This document shows positions 26,866-36,181 of a stretch of DNA of 64,000 nt, piece by piece. Within the stretch, counting starts at the first letter, position 1. Every line of letters starts with the position of its first letter. The position numbers and the translations under genes were made by a program. The stretch lies in NCBI RefSeq assembly GCF_026191725.2, contig NZ_CP120863.1, positions 2,770,001 through 2,834,000 of the forward strand, in the 5' to 3' direction. The stretch is from Roseibium porphyridii (lineage in GTDB: Bacteria; Pseudomonadota; Alphaproteobacteria; Rhizobiales; Stappiaceae). The notes under the pieces are model-generated. The model made no database searches. It saw nothing but the letters and a program-made list of their open reading frames with translations, and was not told the DNA's origin.

Positions 26866-28020
26866 ATGACCGTACACGACATTCTGCAGCTGAACGATGA
26901 CAATGAATGCACCCTGGACATTCAGGCCGCGCAAGAGTTTGCGCAGCGATATCTGGACGCCGAAGAGGGCAGTCAGGAGCGGACCAGCATGGCTGCCGCG
27001 CTGACCATTTTACTGGATGACCCCAGCCGCTCAGTTCGCAAGGCGATCGCGAACATACTTGCGTCAAGCGAGCATGCACCTGGCCACGTTATTCGCTGCC
27101 TGGCCAGCGATGTCGACGAAGTTGCAATTCCCATATTGAAATCATCTCCAATCCTTTCTGAGGCGGAGCTTGTCGATCTTCTTGCCGAAGGCAGCGATGC
27201 CGTTCAGTGCGCCATCGCGTCGCGGCACGACTTGTCTGCCAGCATCAGCGCAGCAATCTGCGAAGTCGGCAGTGAGCCGGCGTGCCGCTCATTGCTTCAA
27301 AACGCCAACGCTCATGTTCTTCAATCATCCCTCCTGCGGCTTGCCCAACGCTTTGAAGACCGGCCGGACATTTGCGATCAACTCCTGCGAACCCGTGATC
27401 TGCCGCTGGCGATGCGTTATGAGCTCTTGATGCGTCTTGCGGAGAACCTGGATGATCATCCGATCGTGCTTGAAAGGGTGCCCGAGAACCAACGGCATAC
27501 CTTCTTGAGCGACGCAGAAGACAAGGTTGTGCTGCGGCTTGCGCTCGAAGCCGGCGTTGAAGACCTGCCGGAGTTTGTCGAGCATCTGCGCGTGAATGAA
27601 AAACTGACCACCAGACTTTTGCTACGGTCAGTCTGCTGTGGTCGTCTAAGGTTCTTTGCGGCGGCGCTGGCCAATTTGGGGCAGGTTCCCCTGCCAAGGC
27701 TGTGCAAGCTGCTGATGACCGTTCGCCGCTCCGCGTTGCAGGCCATGCTTCGCAAGGCTGGACTTCCGCTCAGATCTCACAGTGCGTTCTTGCTGGCCAT
27801 CGACATCGCGCGCAAGGCCGAGGCCGATTTCACCTACGATCTCGCTCTGGATGAAGCGCGAATGCTGACCGAAACACTTCTTGCCGAAATGCAGGACGGA
27901 TCGCTCGGCGCTGATGAAGACGTCACGGCATTCCTGCGCCGGTTCGCGATTGATGTGGCGAGGCTCGAAGCAAGGTTGCTGGTCAAGAACAGCGGTTTGG
28001 CCATCACTGCTGCCGCCTGA
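26866..28020 (+). CDS. DUF2336 domain protein
   Basis: 384 residues. The DUF2336 family is recognised from the alpha-helical repeat-like middle (LLDDPSRSVRKAIANILASSEHAP, LSEAELVDLLAEGSDAVQCAIASR, LPLAMRYELLMRLAENLDDHP). The whole protein reads as HEAT-type helical pairs, suggesting a protein-interaction scaffold; function is not established. It lies 92 bp after the transglycosylase gene, which has the CtrA box, and may belong to the same regulon. A half-site TTAAGCC lies upstream at about 26812. Confidence 0.85.
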   Translation: MTVHDILQLNDDNECTLDIQAAQEFAQRYLDAEEGSQERTSMAAALTILLDDPSRSVRKAIANILASSEHAPGHVIRCLASDVDEVAIPILKSSPILSEAELVDLLAEGSDAVQCAIASRHDLSASISAAICEVGSEPACRSLLQNANAHVLQSSLLRLAQRFEDRPDICDQLLRTRDLPLAMRYELLMRLAENLDDHPIVLERVPENQRHTFLSDAEDKVVLRLALEAGVEDLPEFVEHLRVNEKLTTRLLLRSVCCGRLRFFAAALANLGQVPLPRLCKLLMTVRRSALQAMLRKAGLPLRSHSAFLLAIDIARKAEADFTYDLALDEARMLTETLLAEMQDGSLGADEDVTAFLRRFAIDVARLEARLLVKNSGLAITAAA

Positions 28021-28035
28021 TCCGCCAATTTGTTT

Positions 28036-29772
28036 CTATTGCCAGAAACACTTTCTTGGAAGATTGGCTTGCGAAGTGCAGTGGGCGCTTCGCCCGCATG
28101 GATGCGTGTAGTAGCGGCTGTCACTTCCTGGTTGTCGCTTAGCACGATAGCGAAATGAATCGGCTGTAGGGTCGTTGGGGCAGCTGCTTGCTGACTTTGC
28201 CGGTTTCACATTTTGCCTTATCGCGTGTTTGTTACCAGCTGGCTCTTTTACAGCAACGCACTTGCCATTCTTTAGTTCCTGCGAACGTCCGCACACCAGT
28301 GGGCAAACACGGCCTTTTGACTGAGCTAGTTTTTCCAAAGATTCGGGACTTGGATCCAAAGAGGAAAACTCGAATCCTGCTTCCTTCGTATAGGTCTTAA
28401 GTGCGTTTTTGCTGCGTTTGCCCCAAATTCCGTCTATCTGACCGACAGAGCACCCAAGACGATTCAACTCGGTCTGCATGGCTCTTGCCAATTCTTTGGT
28501 GTCCGTCTGCTTCTCTGAAAACTCGATTTGTGGCGCTTGGGGTGCATTCATTGCCGGAAGGCTTGCAACTTGCTGTGTGCTTTCAATAGGTGCAGCAGGC
28601 GACAACGGTTTTGCGGGACCTGAACCGGGCGACGGAGTGTTTTGCGCCTTCTCTTGTGAAAGTGCGATGTTCTGTTTCTTAAGCGCGGCGATTTTTAATC
28701 TCGCTAAATGCGCATAGACACCCTCGGGGTACTTACTGAGGTAGCTCTCAAACATCGCTGGTTCGAGGGCATTTTGAATAGATTGCCAATAAGCGACTTC
28801 TATTGCGTCTTTTTGGTTGTCGTGTGCTCTGATTTCGTTTGCTTTTTGGTCTTTGATTTCTTGAATACGAAGATTTGCGATCTCTGCAAATTGGCCCTCG
28901 GGATATCGCTTCAGATAAGACTTGAAATACGCAGCGGATTTGCTGTCTTTGATCGAATTCCAAAAGGCCAGTTCAATTTGTGGATCCACTTTGGGTTCAT
29001 TTGGAATTTGCGGATCTTGTTGTCTCAAAATGACTTCGCCAGTGAGAGAAGAGTTCTCCCATGGCACCTGTTTGCCGTTTGTTGCGGCCAGCACATCGCG
29101 GCGAACTAGAACGAGTTCACGCGTGATATCAAGCCCGGGCGTGCCAAGATGCTTCAACAACGAACTCGTAAAGGGACTATTGGCGCCACGACCATCCAGT
29201 GCAACGTTCCCAGGCTGGGTTGCGAAGGAAATCAACGTGCCCACACCAGACCCAATTTTTGCCAAACCTTTGCCGACTGACCCGGATCGTGTGCCCATTG
29301 AGCGAGCAAGGTTTTCCGCAAGAGGGTTATCTCGGCAGGCATCAAGAAAAACTAGGTTTACATTGGCACTACGTTCCATTGCACTCAGGATCAGGTTGGC
29401 TGGCATCGCCTCGAATTCAAGATCAAGATAAGAACCGAGCCGGGCGTCGATTGGCACAAGATAGTTGGAACCGTTCACCTGCAAGCCATGCCCAGCATAA
29501 AAAAACAAAGCTAGATCTGCTCCCTTTAGGTTCTTTACAAAGGAATGAATGGTTGTTCGCATCTCAGTAAGGCTAAGATCAACGCCGGTGGTGACTTCAA
29601 AGCCGAGACTTGAAAGCTTTCTGGTCATGCCATCTGCATCGTTCTTGGGGTTCTGTAGCCGAGGTACGTTCTGATAGTCAGAATTTCCAATAACCAAGGC
29701 CACACGCCGCTCAGCGAGAGCGGCTCCAAGGAACAAAACAAAATAAAAAAATATTGTCAGAAAGTGCTTCAA
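28036..29772 (-). CDS. Secreted caspase-like (metacaspase, peptidase C14) protein
   Basis: 578 residues. A signal peptide MKHFLTIFFYFVLFLGAALA is followed by a caspase p20-like domain with the catalytic His in FYAGHGLQ (about residue 95) and Cys in FLDACRDNP (about 146). Then come two copies of a unit ending ..YLKRYPEGQFAEIANLRI and ..YLSKYPEGVYAHLARLKI, a peptidoglycan-binding-like segment (LNRLGCSVGQIDGIWGKRSKNAL) and a Cys-rich tail. I favour the TTG at 29772, after GGAGGGG, over the ATG at 29787. Bacterial orthocaspases are periplasmic or cytoplasmic proteases of largely unknown role. GC content is lower than in neighbours. Confidence 0.88.
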   Translation of the reverse strand: MKHFLTIFFYFVLFLGAALAERRVALVIGNSDYQNVPRLQNPKNDADGMTRKLSSLGFEVTTGVDLSLTEMRTTIHSFVKNLKGADLALFFYAGHGLQVNGSNYLVPIDARLGSYLDLEFEAMPANLILSAMERSANVNLVFLDACRDNPLAENLARSMGTRSGSVGKGLAKIGSGVGTLISFATQPGNVALDGRGANSPFTSSLLKHLGTPGLDITRELVLVRRDVLAATNGKQVPWENSSLTGEVILRQQDPQIPNEPKVDPQIELAFWNSIKDSKSAAYFKSYLKRYPEGQFAEIANLRIQEIKDQKANEIRAHDNQKDAIEVAYWQSIQNALEPAMFESYLSKYPEGVYAHLARLKIAALKKQNIALSQEKAQNTPSPGSGPAKPLSPAAPIESTQQVASLPAMNAPQAPQIEFSEKQTDTKELARAMQTELNRLGCSVGQIDGIWGKRSKNALKTYTKEAGFEFSSLDPSPESLEKLAQSKGRVCPLVCGRSQELKNGKCVAVKEPAGNKHAIRQNVKPAKSASSCPNDPTADSFRYRAKRQPGSDSRYYTHPCGRSAHCTSQANLPRKCFWQ

Positions 29773-29843
29773 AACCGCCCCTCCCATAGCCTCTGAAGCC
29801 TATTGGGCGAGCAGAATTGTGTCAAACTAGAGCGTCTCGGTAA

Positions 29844-30368
29844 TCAATCTTCGTCTGTCTTCGGCGGGAATTGTGCGAGATAGGCGTCGGTGACACTTTG
29901 AAGTGTTTCCAGGAGCGCTACGCCGGTCTTGTTGTCAGCGTCTTTAGCGCCTTCCATAACCATTGCCCGAATTGCCTCGACATAACGTCCGGCAAGTTCA
30001 GTCGGCAAGGCGTCAGGCGAGGGGACGTTTTCAATCAGGTGGCAAAAACCGGCGGCAACTTGACCGACGAGCGGAAAGCCAAGGGTCAGGGCTTGGCCCT
30101 TGATGTTGTGAGCAGCTTGGAAAAGTGGCTCGATGGTATCTTCCGAAAGCCCGTTGGCCTGAACGTTTTCCCAGGCGCTGTTCAGCGCCACGGTCTCATT
30201 GTCCATCCATCCGCCAAAGTGAGAGGAAAGACGGTTCAATGCAGCTTCTGCTGCCTTGACCGGGTCAAACTTTTTGGCCTCGCGCGGAGATAGTTCCCGA
30301 ACCTTGCTGCGCAGGTCCGTCGGTGGCGACACGATCTCGTAATTCTGGTCTTTGGCGTCTTTGGCCAT
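29844..30368 (-). CDS. Hpt (histidine phosphotransfer) domain protein
   Basis: 174 residues. The phosphorylatable His is in FQAAHNIKGQALTLGF, the Hpt consensus (AHxLKG), within a helical bundle. The N-terminal 60 residues are charged and possibly flexible. It should relay phosphoryl groups between a hybrid kinase and a response regulator. No kinase or regulator is adjacent. The ATG at 30368 is preferred (AAGGA upstream, spacing long); in-frame ATGs at 30392 and 30428 are alternatives. Confidence 0.8.
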   Translation of the reverse strand: MAKDAKDQNYEIVSPPTDLRSKVRELSPREAKKFDPVKAAEAALNRLSSHFGGWMDNETVALNSAWENVQANGLSEDTIEPLFQAAHNIKGQALTLGFPLVGQVAAGFCHLIENVPSPDALPTELAGRYVEAIRAMVMEGAKDADNKTGVALLETLQSVTDAYLAQFPPKTDED

Positions 30369-30474
30369 TGCAGCGTTGATCCTTATCGCCATGTCAGCAA
30401 AATAATACGCGCAAGTATGGGCATTCATACTTAACAGTCGGTTGCCGTTCCGGCGCAATGCAGGAGAATTCCGG

Positions 30475-31287
30475 TCAATAGCGGAACATTTCCGTCAGAA
30501 TACGCTCGTCCCAGCCGTGATCGGAATCGAACATGATCACGCCTTCGGCTTCTGTCGACTCGCACACAGACACATGGGTGACGTGCCGGATTTCGGTATG
30601 ATCCGCCGAGGCGCTGACGGGCCTCTTTTTGGGGTCCAGGATTTCGATGTCAACCCGCGCCCGGTTGGGCAAAAGCGCTCCACGCCAGCGGCGCGGTCGA
30701 AAGGCACTGATAGGGGTCAAGGCCAGAAGTTGAGCGGTTATCGGCAGGATCGGCCCGTGTGCGGACAGGTTATAGGCAGTGCTGCCTGCCGGTGTTGCAA
30801 CCAGAATGCCGTCGCAGATCAGTTCTTCCAGACGCATTCGACTGTCTACGGAGACCTTCAGGCGAGCTGCCTGAGAAGTCTGCCGGAGCAGGGACACTTC
30901 GTTGATCGCCTGGGCCTTGTGGATCGTGCCATCGTTGGCTGTTGCCGTCATTTCCAGCGGACGGATGGTTGTCACATCAGCTTTCGAGAGCCGTTCAAGC
31001 AGTTGATCTTCACGGTATTCATTCATCAGAAAACCGACTGAGCCCCGGTTCATACCGTAGATAGGTTTGCCGCTGCCCATATGTTCGTGCAGCGTTTGCA
31101 GCATCAGGCCGTCGCCGCCAAGGGCGACTATGACGTCCGCATCTTGCGCCGGTACGCCGCCGTAGCGTGCTGAAAGATCTTCCTGTGCCTGTTGTGCTTC
31201 CTCGGTATCGCTGGCGACAAAGCCAAGCTTTGCCAATGAAACAGGCTTATGGCCGGTAGTCTGAGGAGGATGTGAGGAATGGTTCAT
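30475..31287 (-). CDS. nadK: NAD kinase
   Basis: 270 residues. The family's GGDG motif is present ([19 protein letters not shown], about residue 57), followed by [11 protein letters not shown], the NE motif in [10 protein letters not shown] and the glycine-rich [20 protein letters not shown]. The enzyme phosphorylates NAD to NADP using ATP or polyphosphate. The ATG at 31287 is supported by alignment to the usual start region. It is a monocistronic-looking gene between Hpt and the serine protease. Confidence 0.95.
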   Translation of the reverse strand: MNHSSHPPQTTGHKPVSLAKLGFVASDTEEAQQAQEDLSARYGGVPAQDADVIVALGGDGLMLQTLHEHMGSGKPIYGMNRGSVGFLMNEYREDQLLERLSKADVTTIRPLEMTATANDGTIHKAQAINEVSLLRQTSQAARLKVSVDSRMRLEELICDGILVATPAGSTAYNLSAHGPILPITAQLLALTPISAFRPRRWRGALLPNRARVDIEILDPKKRPVSASADHTEIRHVTHVSVCESTEAEGVIMFDSDHGWDERILTEMFRY

Positions 31288-31400
31288 CGGCCCAAATTAC
31301 TAAGCGTCAAGGTGGCGTAAACCCGCTTTGCGAAATCGTGTCAGGCGGAAATCGGACTTCACCTTACCCGGCTTTTTCAGAAGCGGTAGCGAAAAATTTC

Positions 31401-32219
31401 TCAGTTCCGGCTTTCATTTGAAGACTTTACGGTCGGATCGGCTGAACAGCTTGGATTTTTTAGAAGGTCCTGCCACGCCAGAAAAGGGACGATAACGGAC
31501 CGTTCCTCGTTGAGTTTTGCTGACATGACGCCTGCAACCCTTGGACCGCTTGCTGTTTCCACAAGGAAGGGTCCACCAGATGCGCCACTTTCTGAAGGGC
31601 AATTGGTAACCCAACTATCCTCTCTTGTTCCAAGGACTTTGCAGTCTTTCACCAACGTTGGCAGGTACCGTCGGCTTCGACGATACCCAGCGGATTGAAA
31701 GCGTGTTTCTTTTGAAAGTGTTTTCGCGTCGGCGATCTCAAGAGGGGCTATCGGGCGAAGGTCGCTCTTTTGTTTCAGCACGATGAGGCCGATATCATTT
31801 CGAACATCGCGCAGCCGTGGCTGTTTCTTGGGCTGATAGTCTTTTGCAGTTATGAGGCAAGCAGCCTCCAACCTCGCTGCAAATTGGTCCCGGCGTACAC
31901 CCGCGATGAACAATACGTCTTTGGTCGGAAAGAGCTTGAGCGTTCGCTTGTTGTAAAAGCAATGTGCGGCCGTGAGGACGATGTTGGGTGCAATCAAGGT
32001 ACCTGTGCACATGGAGGTGGTTCTGTATCCGGCAACATTGACCCGCCCTATGGAAGGCCAGGGGTCTTCCGTGCTGTCGACAACCTCCAGCCTTTGTTCC
32101 GTTTGTGCAAGTGCAACTGGCACGGCAAGGCAGATGGCAGCCAAAGGGGAAGATGCAAATCGAATGAGCCGGCACGGATTGTGAAGCGCGGTGAAAATCC
32201 GCACGAAAAGTCTTGTCAT
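31401..32219 (-). CDS. Trypsin-like (S1) serine protease, exported
   Basis: 272 residues. The ATG at 32219 has AGGATCTATC in front. A signal peptide or membrane anchor covers about the first 38 residues (ending ICLAVPVALAQ). The catalytic triad is intact: His in TAAHCFYN, Asp in RNDIGLIVL and Ser in SGASGGPFL. Cysteines in CTGTLIAPN and AAHCF suggest the classic S1 disulfide. A longer open frame to 32303 is not supported by a ribosome-binding site. Substrate and target compartment (periplasm or outside) are unknown. Confidence 0.85.
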   Translation of the reverse strand: MTRLFVRIFTALHNPCRLIRFASSPLAAICLAVPVALAQTEQRLEVVDSTEDPWPSIGRVNVAGYRTTSMCTGTLIAPNIVLTAAHCFYNKRTLKLFPTKDVLFIAGVRRDQFAARLEAACLITAKDYQPKKQPRLRDVRNDIGLIVLKQKSDLRPIAPLEIADAKTLSKETRFQSAGYRRSRRYLPTLVKDCKVLGTREDSWVTNCPSESGASGGPFLVETASGPRVAGVMSAKLNEERSVIVPFLAWQDLLKNPSCSADPTVKSSNESRN

Positions 32220-32397
32220 GATAGATCCTGTTCGAGGACATCTTGGACAAGACGCCTTAACGGGACTTGAATTCAAACCGTGCGGTTCCTTTTTCAGAAG
32301 CATCTTGCGATTGCGAGCCCTCGCTCAGGGCCTGGCTGTGCTGCCGCCAAGAGGCGCGAGCAGGATAGGCCTCGTCCCGCCGGAAGGGCCCGGGCAT

Positions 32398-33180
32398 TCA
32401 TTCGCGTTCAAGGGCTTCAATCAAATCCGGCAAGTCCGCAACAGTATCAATCACATGGTCCGCGCCGGCGGCCTTCAGTTTTTCAGTTGCAGAGCGTCTT
32501 AAGGCGTCAACGTCGGCATCTGCCAAGTTGGCTAGCTGGTCCGGGGTCTTTCCCACATAGTTTCCAGACAAAGCAAGCCCGACCGTTACGCATCCGGCTG
32601 AAACACCTTCAGCTATGCCAGGTACGGTATCGTCCACCTTTATGACCGCAGCTGGCGGATAGACCACAAGATCAAGGAAACACTGATACATGCCCAGTGG
32701 ACCCGGTCTTCCTTCAGTTAGGTCATCAGAGCACACCAGATTGTCTGGTTCATAACCTTGGCCGGCTGCCACGGGAAGAACCCGTTCCATAATTGAGCGC
32801 GTGTAGCCTGTGGTTGAGCCTATCTTGATGCCCTTCTTGCGAAGAGCCTTCACGACGTCGGCAGCGCCGGGGACGAGATCTGCGTAATCTGCCACGACCT
32901 CTTCGTTCATCGGGACAAAAACTTCATAGACCCTGTCGACATCAGCACCAGTTGGCACTTGGCCGAACCTGGTTTTCCACTGTGAGGCGATGTCAGGATC
33001 ATCCATCATTGAGCGAATGTGATCCCACTTGGGTTGGCCCATGGGTTCACGTGCCTGTTCGACGGATGCGGTTATCCCAAAGTGGTCAAATGCCTTGATG
33101 AAAACACCCATTGGAGCAAAGGAACCGAAATCGATCATTGTGCCGGCCCAATCGAATACAACGGCTTTGAATTTGCTCAT
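32398..33180 (-). CDS. phnX: Phosphonoacetaldehyde hydrolase
   Basis: 260 residues of the HAD superfamily. The nucleophile is Asp10 in VFDWAGTM; Lys51 in EPMGQPKWDHIR matches the Schiff-base lysine of the PhnX cap domain; STTGYTR is HAD motif 2 and KVDDTVPGIAEG motif 4. The reaction cleaves phosphonoacetaldehyde to acetaldehyde and phosphate, normally after the aminotransferase PhnW acts on 2-aminoethylphosphonate. No phnW is in the window. It follows the AtzE-like amidase on the same strand after 144 bp. The ATG has AGGAAAAGAC upstream. Confidence 0.9.
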   Translation of the reverse strand: MSKFKAVVFDWAGTMIDFGSFAPMGVFIKAFDHFGITASVEQAREPMGQPKWDHIRSMMDDPDIASQWKTRFGQVPTGADVDRVYEVFVPMNEEVVADYADLVPGAADVVKALRKKGIKIGSTTGYTRSIMERVLPVAAGQGYEPDNLVCSDDLTEGRPGPLGMYQCFLDLVVYPPAAVIKVDDTVPGIAEGVSAGCVTVGLALSGNYVGKTPDQLANLADADVDALRRSATEKLKAAGADHVIDTVADLPDLIEALERE

Positions 33181-33324
33181 GTCTTTTCCTGCGCTGCATT
33201 GGGCGGAAGTGGTTCAGCCGCCATTGGTTGCCAACGATACTTTTCCGCGTTGCTGCCACCAGTCTTATTAGTTGTCTCATATGTCGTTGCTGCGACGGAA
33301 GCAGCCATAGGTTTCCAGGACCCA

Positions 33325-34737
33325 TCATACGCCCAGATCAGCAATCGGGGCTCGGACCGTGCCGATCTGCTCCAAATGGTGCGCAACCCTCAACGCCAGG
33401 TCTTCGCGCCAGGCAGGCGCAATTATCTGAACGCCGATGGGCAGGTCTTCCCCATTCAGCCAGACTGGCACAGTGACTGCCGGAAGGCCGATGAAGGAAA
33501 TTGGCTGGGTAAAGATACCGATGTTAGGGCGTGCAGGAACCGTTTCACCGTTGAGTGTGAAGGTCTTTGTACCTGAAGGAAGCGCTTGAAAAGGTGTTGC
33601 TGGCGCGATCAGAATGTCAATCTTGTCAAACAGGCCATGCATCAAGTCGCGGAACCAGCTGCGAAAACGTTGGGCCTGTTGAACCCAGATCGCAGGCACC
33701 ATTGTACCTGCCAGAAATCGGTCTCGTGTCTCCGGGTCAAAATCCTGTGGTCGTTCGCGGATCCGATTGAAATGTAGTGTCGATCCTTCCGCGGCAGTGA
33801 TTACATATGCTGCCGCCCGTGCCCTGGCTGTCTCTGGAATGTCGATTTCGTGGCTTGCCCCCAAGGCTTTGGCGACCAGATCAACAGCGTCGAGCGCAGC
33901 AGGCAGGAGATTTTCACGAAAGTAACCTCCCGCCACAGCTACTCTCAGCTGGTCGACGTTTTCGTTCAATCGTTGATGCGTTTCGATTTCCGGGTGGTCC
34001 GACTGTGCAGGGTCAGCCCGATCGAGTCCCTGAAGCACATCAAATATCAGAGCGAGATCTTCGGCAGAGCGGGTGAGGGGGCCGAGGTGATCGAAACTTC
34101 CGACAAACGGATAAGTTCCGGCCCGGCTCAACCTTCCATACGTAGGTTTCAGTCCGAAGAGGCCACAAAAGGAGGCAGGCACCCGAATGGACCCATTCGT
34201 GTCTGAACCCATCGCGAACGGAACGATGCCCGATGCCGTTGCAGCTGCGGACCCTGAAGATGAGCCTCCCGTCATGTGGGCGGTGTTGTGCGGGTTCACG
34301 CAGTTGCCATCATGCGCATTTTCACCGGTAAAATCGTAGGCATACTCTCCCATATGCGTTGCCCCAACGAGGACGGCGCCAGCAGATTGAAGTTTGTTGA
34401 CGAGCGTTGCGTCTGCGCTTGCAGGTGCATTTACTTGCGTAATTTTTGCGCCGGCTCGTGTGGTTATGCCTTTGATATCGTATAGATTTTTGACGGCGTA
34501 GGGTACACCCGCGAGCGGCAAATCTGCGCCGGACTGAATGGCGTCATCAACGTTTCTGGCCTCGGTAAGCGCGCGTTCCGGCGTGGTATCCGTGAATGCG
34601 TTTATCTTGGGGTTCAGGACATCAAGGTCCTCTAGTGCGGTATGGGCAACTTCAAGAGCTTTGATGTTGCCGGCTGATACCTCAGCAGCAATCTGGGCTG
34701 CCGACCAGGAACGCAAGGCTTGACGGTCGACACTCAT
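33325..34737 (-). CDS. AtzE-type amidase
   Basis: 470 residues of the amidase signature family. The Ser-cisSer-Lys triad fits Lys83 ([13 protein letters not shown]), Ser159 (TGGSSSGS) and Ser183 ([11 protein letters not shown]), with the usual spacings. Sequence resemblance and the adjacent small AtzG-like gene point to the AtzE group, which hydrolyses 1-carboxybiuret or related ureido compounds rather than general amides. The ATG overlaps the stop of the AtzG-like gene (ATGA), so the two are translationally coupled. phnX lies downstream in the same direction. Confidence 0.85.
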   Translation of the reverse strand: MSVDRQALRSWSAAQIAAEVSAGNIKALEVAHTALEDLDVLNPKINAFTDTTPERALTEARNVDDAIQSGADLPLAGVPYAVKNLYDIKGITTRAGAKITQVNAPASADATLVNKLQSAGAVLVGATHMGEYAYDFTGENAHDGNCVNPHNTAHMTGGSSSGSAAATASGIVPFAMGSDTNGSIRVPASFCGLFGLKPTYGRLSRAGTYPFVGSFDHLGPLTRSAEDLALIFDVLQGLDRADPAQSDHPEIETHQRLNENVDQLRVAVAGGYFRENLLPAALDAVDLVAKALGASHEIDIPETARARAAAYVITAAEGSTLHFNRIRERPQDFDPETRDRFLAGTMVPAIWVQQAQRFRSWFRDLMHGLFDKIDILIAPATPFQALPSGTKTFTLNGETVPARPNIGIFTQPISFIGLPAVTVPVWLNGEDLPIGVQIIAPAWREDLALRVAHHLEQIGTVRAPIADLGV

Positions 34738-34919
34738 GGACGAAACACCGGTGCCGCTTCGATGTCATCTTCCAGGGGAAACTCCAGAACGGACTGTGCA
34801 GCTTTTTCAATTGCAGTTATGTGCATTTTAACGACGGGACGCCAATCAGCCTCAATCGTAAGGTCAAGGGTTTGCTCCATGTGAGCAACGTGGTCATCGG
34901 CTTGAAATGGCTTCGACAT
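34734..34919 (-). CDS. AtzG-like small subunit (DUF4089)
   Basis: 61 residues, MSKPFQADDHVAHMEQTLDL onwards. DUF4089/AtzG proteins are small helical partners of AtzE-type amidases, resembling GatC in the GatCAB complex; that relationship is established for AtzG. The stop overlaps the amidase start by 4 bp, so both are made together. The order AtzG, AtzE and PhnX is an unusual mixture and worth checking for a shared nitrogen or phosphonate role. Confidence 0.75.
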   Translation of the reverse strand: MSKPFQADDHVAHMEQTLDLTIEADWRPVVKMHITAIEKAAQSVLEFPLEDDIEAAPVFRP

Positions 34920-35248
34920 GGTACAGTCCCGATCCTGTCAACAATTACATGGTGCATCATTCAAAGGCTGCCTTGTTCTGTCCAGCGGATATTGGATGAA
35001 CAAGTGAAAGAAAGTGTCTTTTGAAATTCCAATTGCGTATGAAGACAGGCTTTGGGTCATTTGCGCCCTCACTTTTTGAGAGTGGTACCCTTTTATTGGG
35101 AACTCCTGTCGGCTAGGCTTTGTGAGACGCAATTGGTTCTCTTACGGAAACAGGCGTATTTGGGGCAATTTTTATTGAGCCGGTCAATCGTTTTCTTTAT
35201 TAGGCTCAAAACTTTGCATTGATTTCTTCATCCTCTTTAGGAGGAGCA
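34920..35248. other. Divergent promoter region, atzG-like / cyoA
   Basis: About 330 bp between two divergent genes. It must hold promoters for both. I see no gene, terminator or clear operator. The ribosome-binding site TAGGAGGAG of cyoA lies at its right end. Confidence 0.5.
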
Positions 35249-36181
35249 ATGATTGAAGTGATTCCCGGCTGGGTGCGAAGCGGCGACTCGCGTTTTGTGA
35301 GCGCACGATTTTCGATCATATCGATCTTTTTATTGCTGTTGCTGAATGGTTGCACGTTGTCTGATGCACCTGTTCTTTCACCCAAAGGACCAGTCGCACT
35401 TGCAGAACGGGATCTGCTGTTCACCGCCTTTGGGCTGATGATGATTGTCGCAATTCCGGCGATCTTGCTAACGCTTTATTTCGCCTGGCGATACCGTGGA
35501 TCGAACGAGACTTCCACCTACACGCCGAATTGGGAGGGGTCGTGGAAAATCGAAACCGTTGTCTGGCTTGTGCCCGCGGTTATCATCGTTGCACTGGGTA
35601 CACTTGTCTGGACATCAACACATAAGCTTGATCCGTACAAAGCCCTTGTTTCCGACAAACCGGCCTTCAAGGTGCAGGCGATTGCGCTCGATTGGAAATG
35701 GCTGTTTCTCTACCCCGAGCTTGGTTTGGCAAGTGTCAATGAACTGGCGTTTCCAGCTGACAGGCCTGTATCCATTGAAATCACGTCCGACACCGTAATG
35801 AATTCGCTGATGATACCTGCCCTTGGTGGACAGATCTACGCGATGGCGGGCATGCGCTCCGAAATCAATCTCATGGCAGATGGTCCCGGCGTCTTCATGG
35901 GCCGAAATACCATGTATTCCGGTGACGGGTTCTCTGATCAACACTTCAAGGCGCACGCATTGAGCGAGGCGGATTTCCAGGCATGGCAGGGAAAGGCGTC
36001 CGACATGGGCAAAGCGCTTGATGCTGGTGTTTATGCTGAGTTGCACAAGCAAAGCATTGCCGATCCCGTGAGTTACTTCAGCTCCTACGAAACCGACCTT
36101 TTCAGAACAATCATGAAGAAATATGCACCGGTGAGCACACCCCATCATCACGATAGCAGCAAGGAAGAGGGGGCTTCTTGA
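35249..36181 (+). CDS. cyoA: Cytochrome bo3 ubiquinol oxidase subunit II
   Basis: 310 residues. The ATG at 35249 follows TAGGAGGAG. A lipoprotein signal with LLLLLNGC precedes the mature Cys, then two membrane helices and a periplasmic cupredoxin-like domain ([32 protein letters not shown]). As in other quinol oxidases, the CuA-ligand cysteines are absent. First gene of cyoABCD; the stop overlaps the cyoB start (TGATG). Confidence 0.95.
   Translation: MIEVIPGWVRSGDSRFVSARFSIISIFLLLLLNGCTLSDAPVLSPKGPVALAERDLLFTAFGLMMIVAIPAILLTLYFAWRYRGSNETSTYTPNWEGSWKIETVVWLVPAVIIVALGTLVWTSTHKLDPYKALVSDKPAFKVQAIALDWKWLFLYPELGLASVNELAFPADRPVSIEITSDTVMNSLMIPALGGQIYAMAGMRSEINLMADGPGVFMGRNTMYSGDGFSDQHFKAHALSEADFQAWQGKASDMGKALDAGVYAELHKQSIADPVSYFSSYETDLFRTIMKKYAPVSTPHHHDSSKEEGAS

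Noticed and set aside
32398..33180. phnX as part of the taurine pathway
   Set aside because: Phosphonoacetaldehyde and sulfoacetaldehyde are analogues, but phnX lies 9 kb away, across the cyo operon, on a separate transcript.
33177..33386. Open frame between the AtzE amidase and phnX
   Set aside because: It starts inside the amidase gene in another frame, lacks a ribosome-binding site and has no family features; the 144-bp gap is better left as a leader of phnX.
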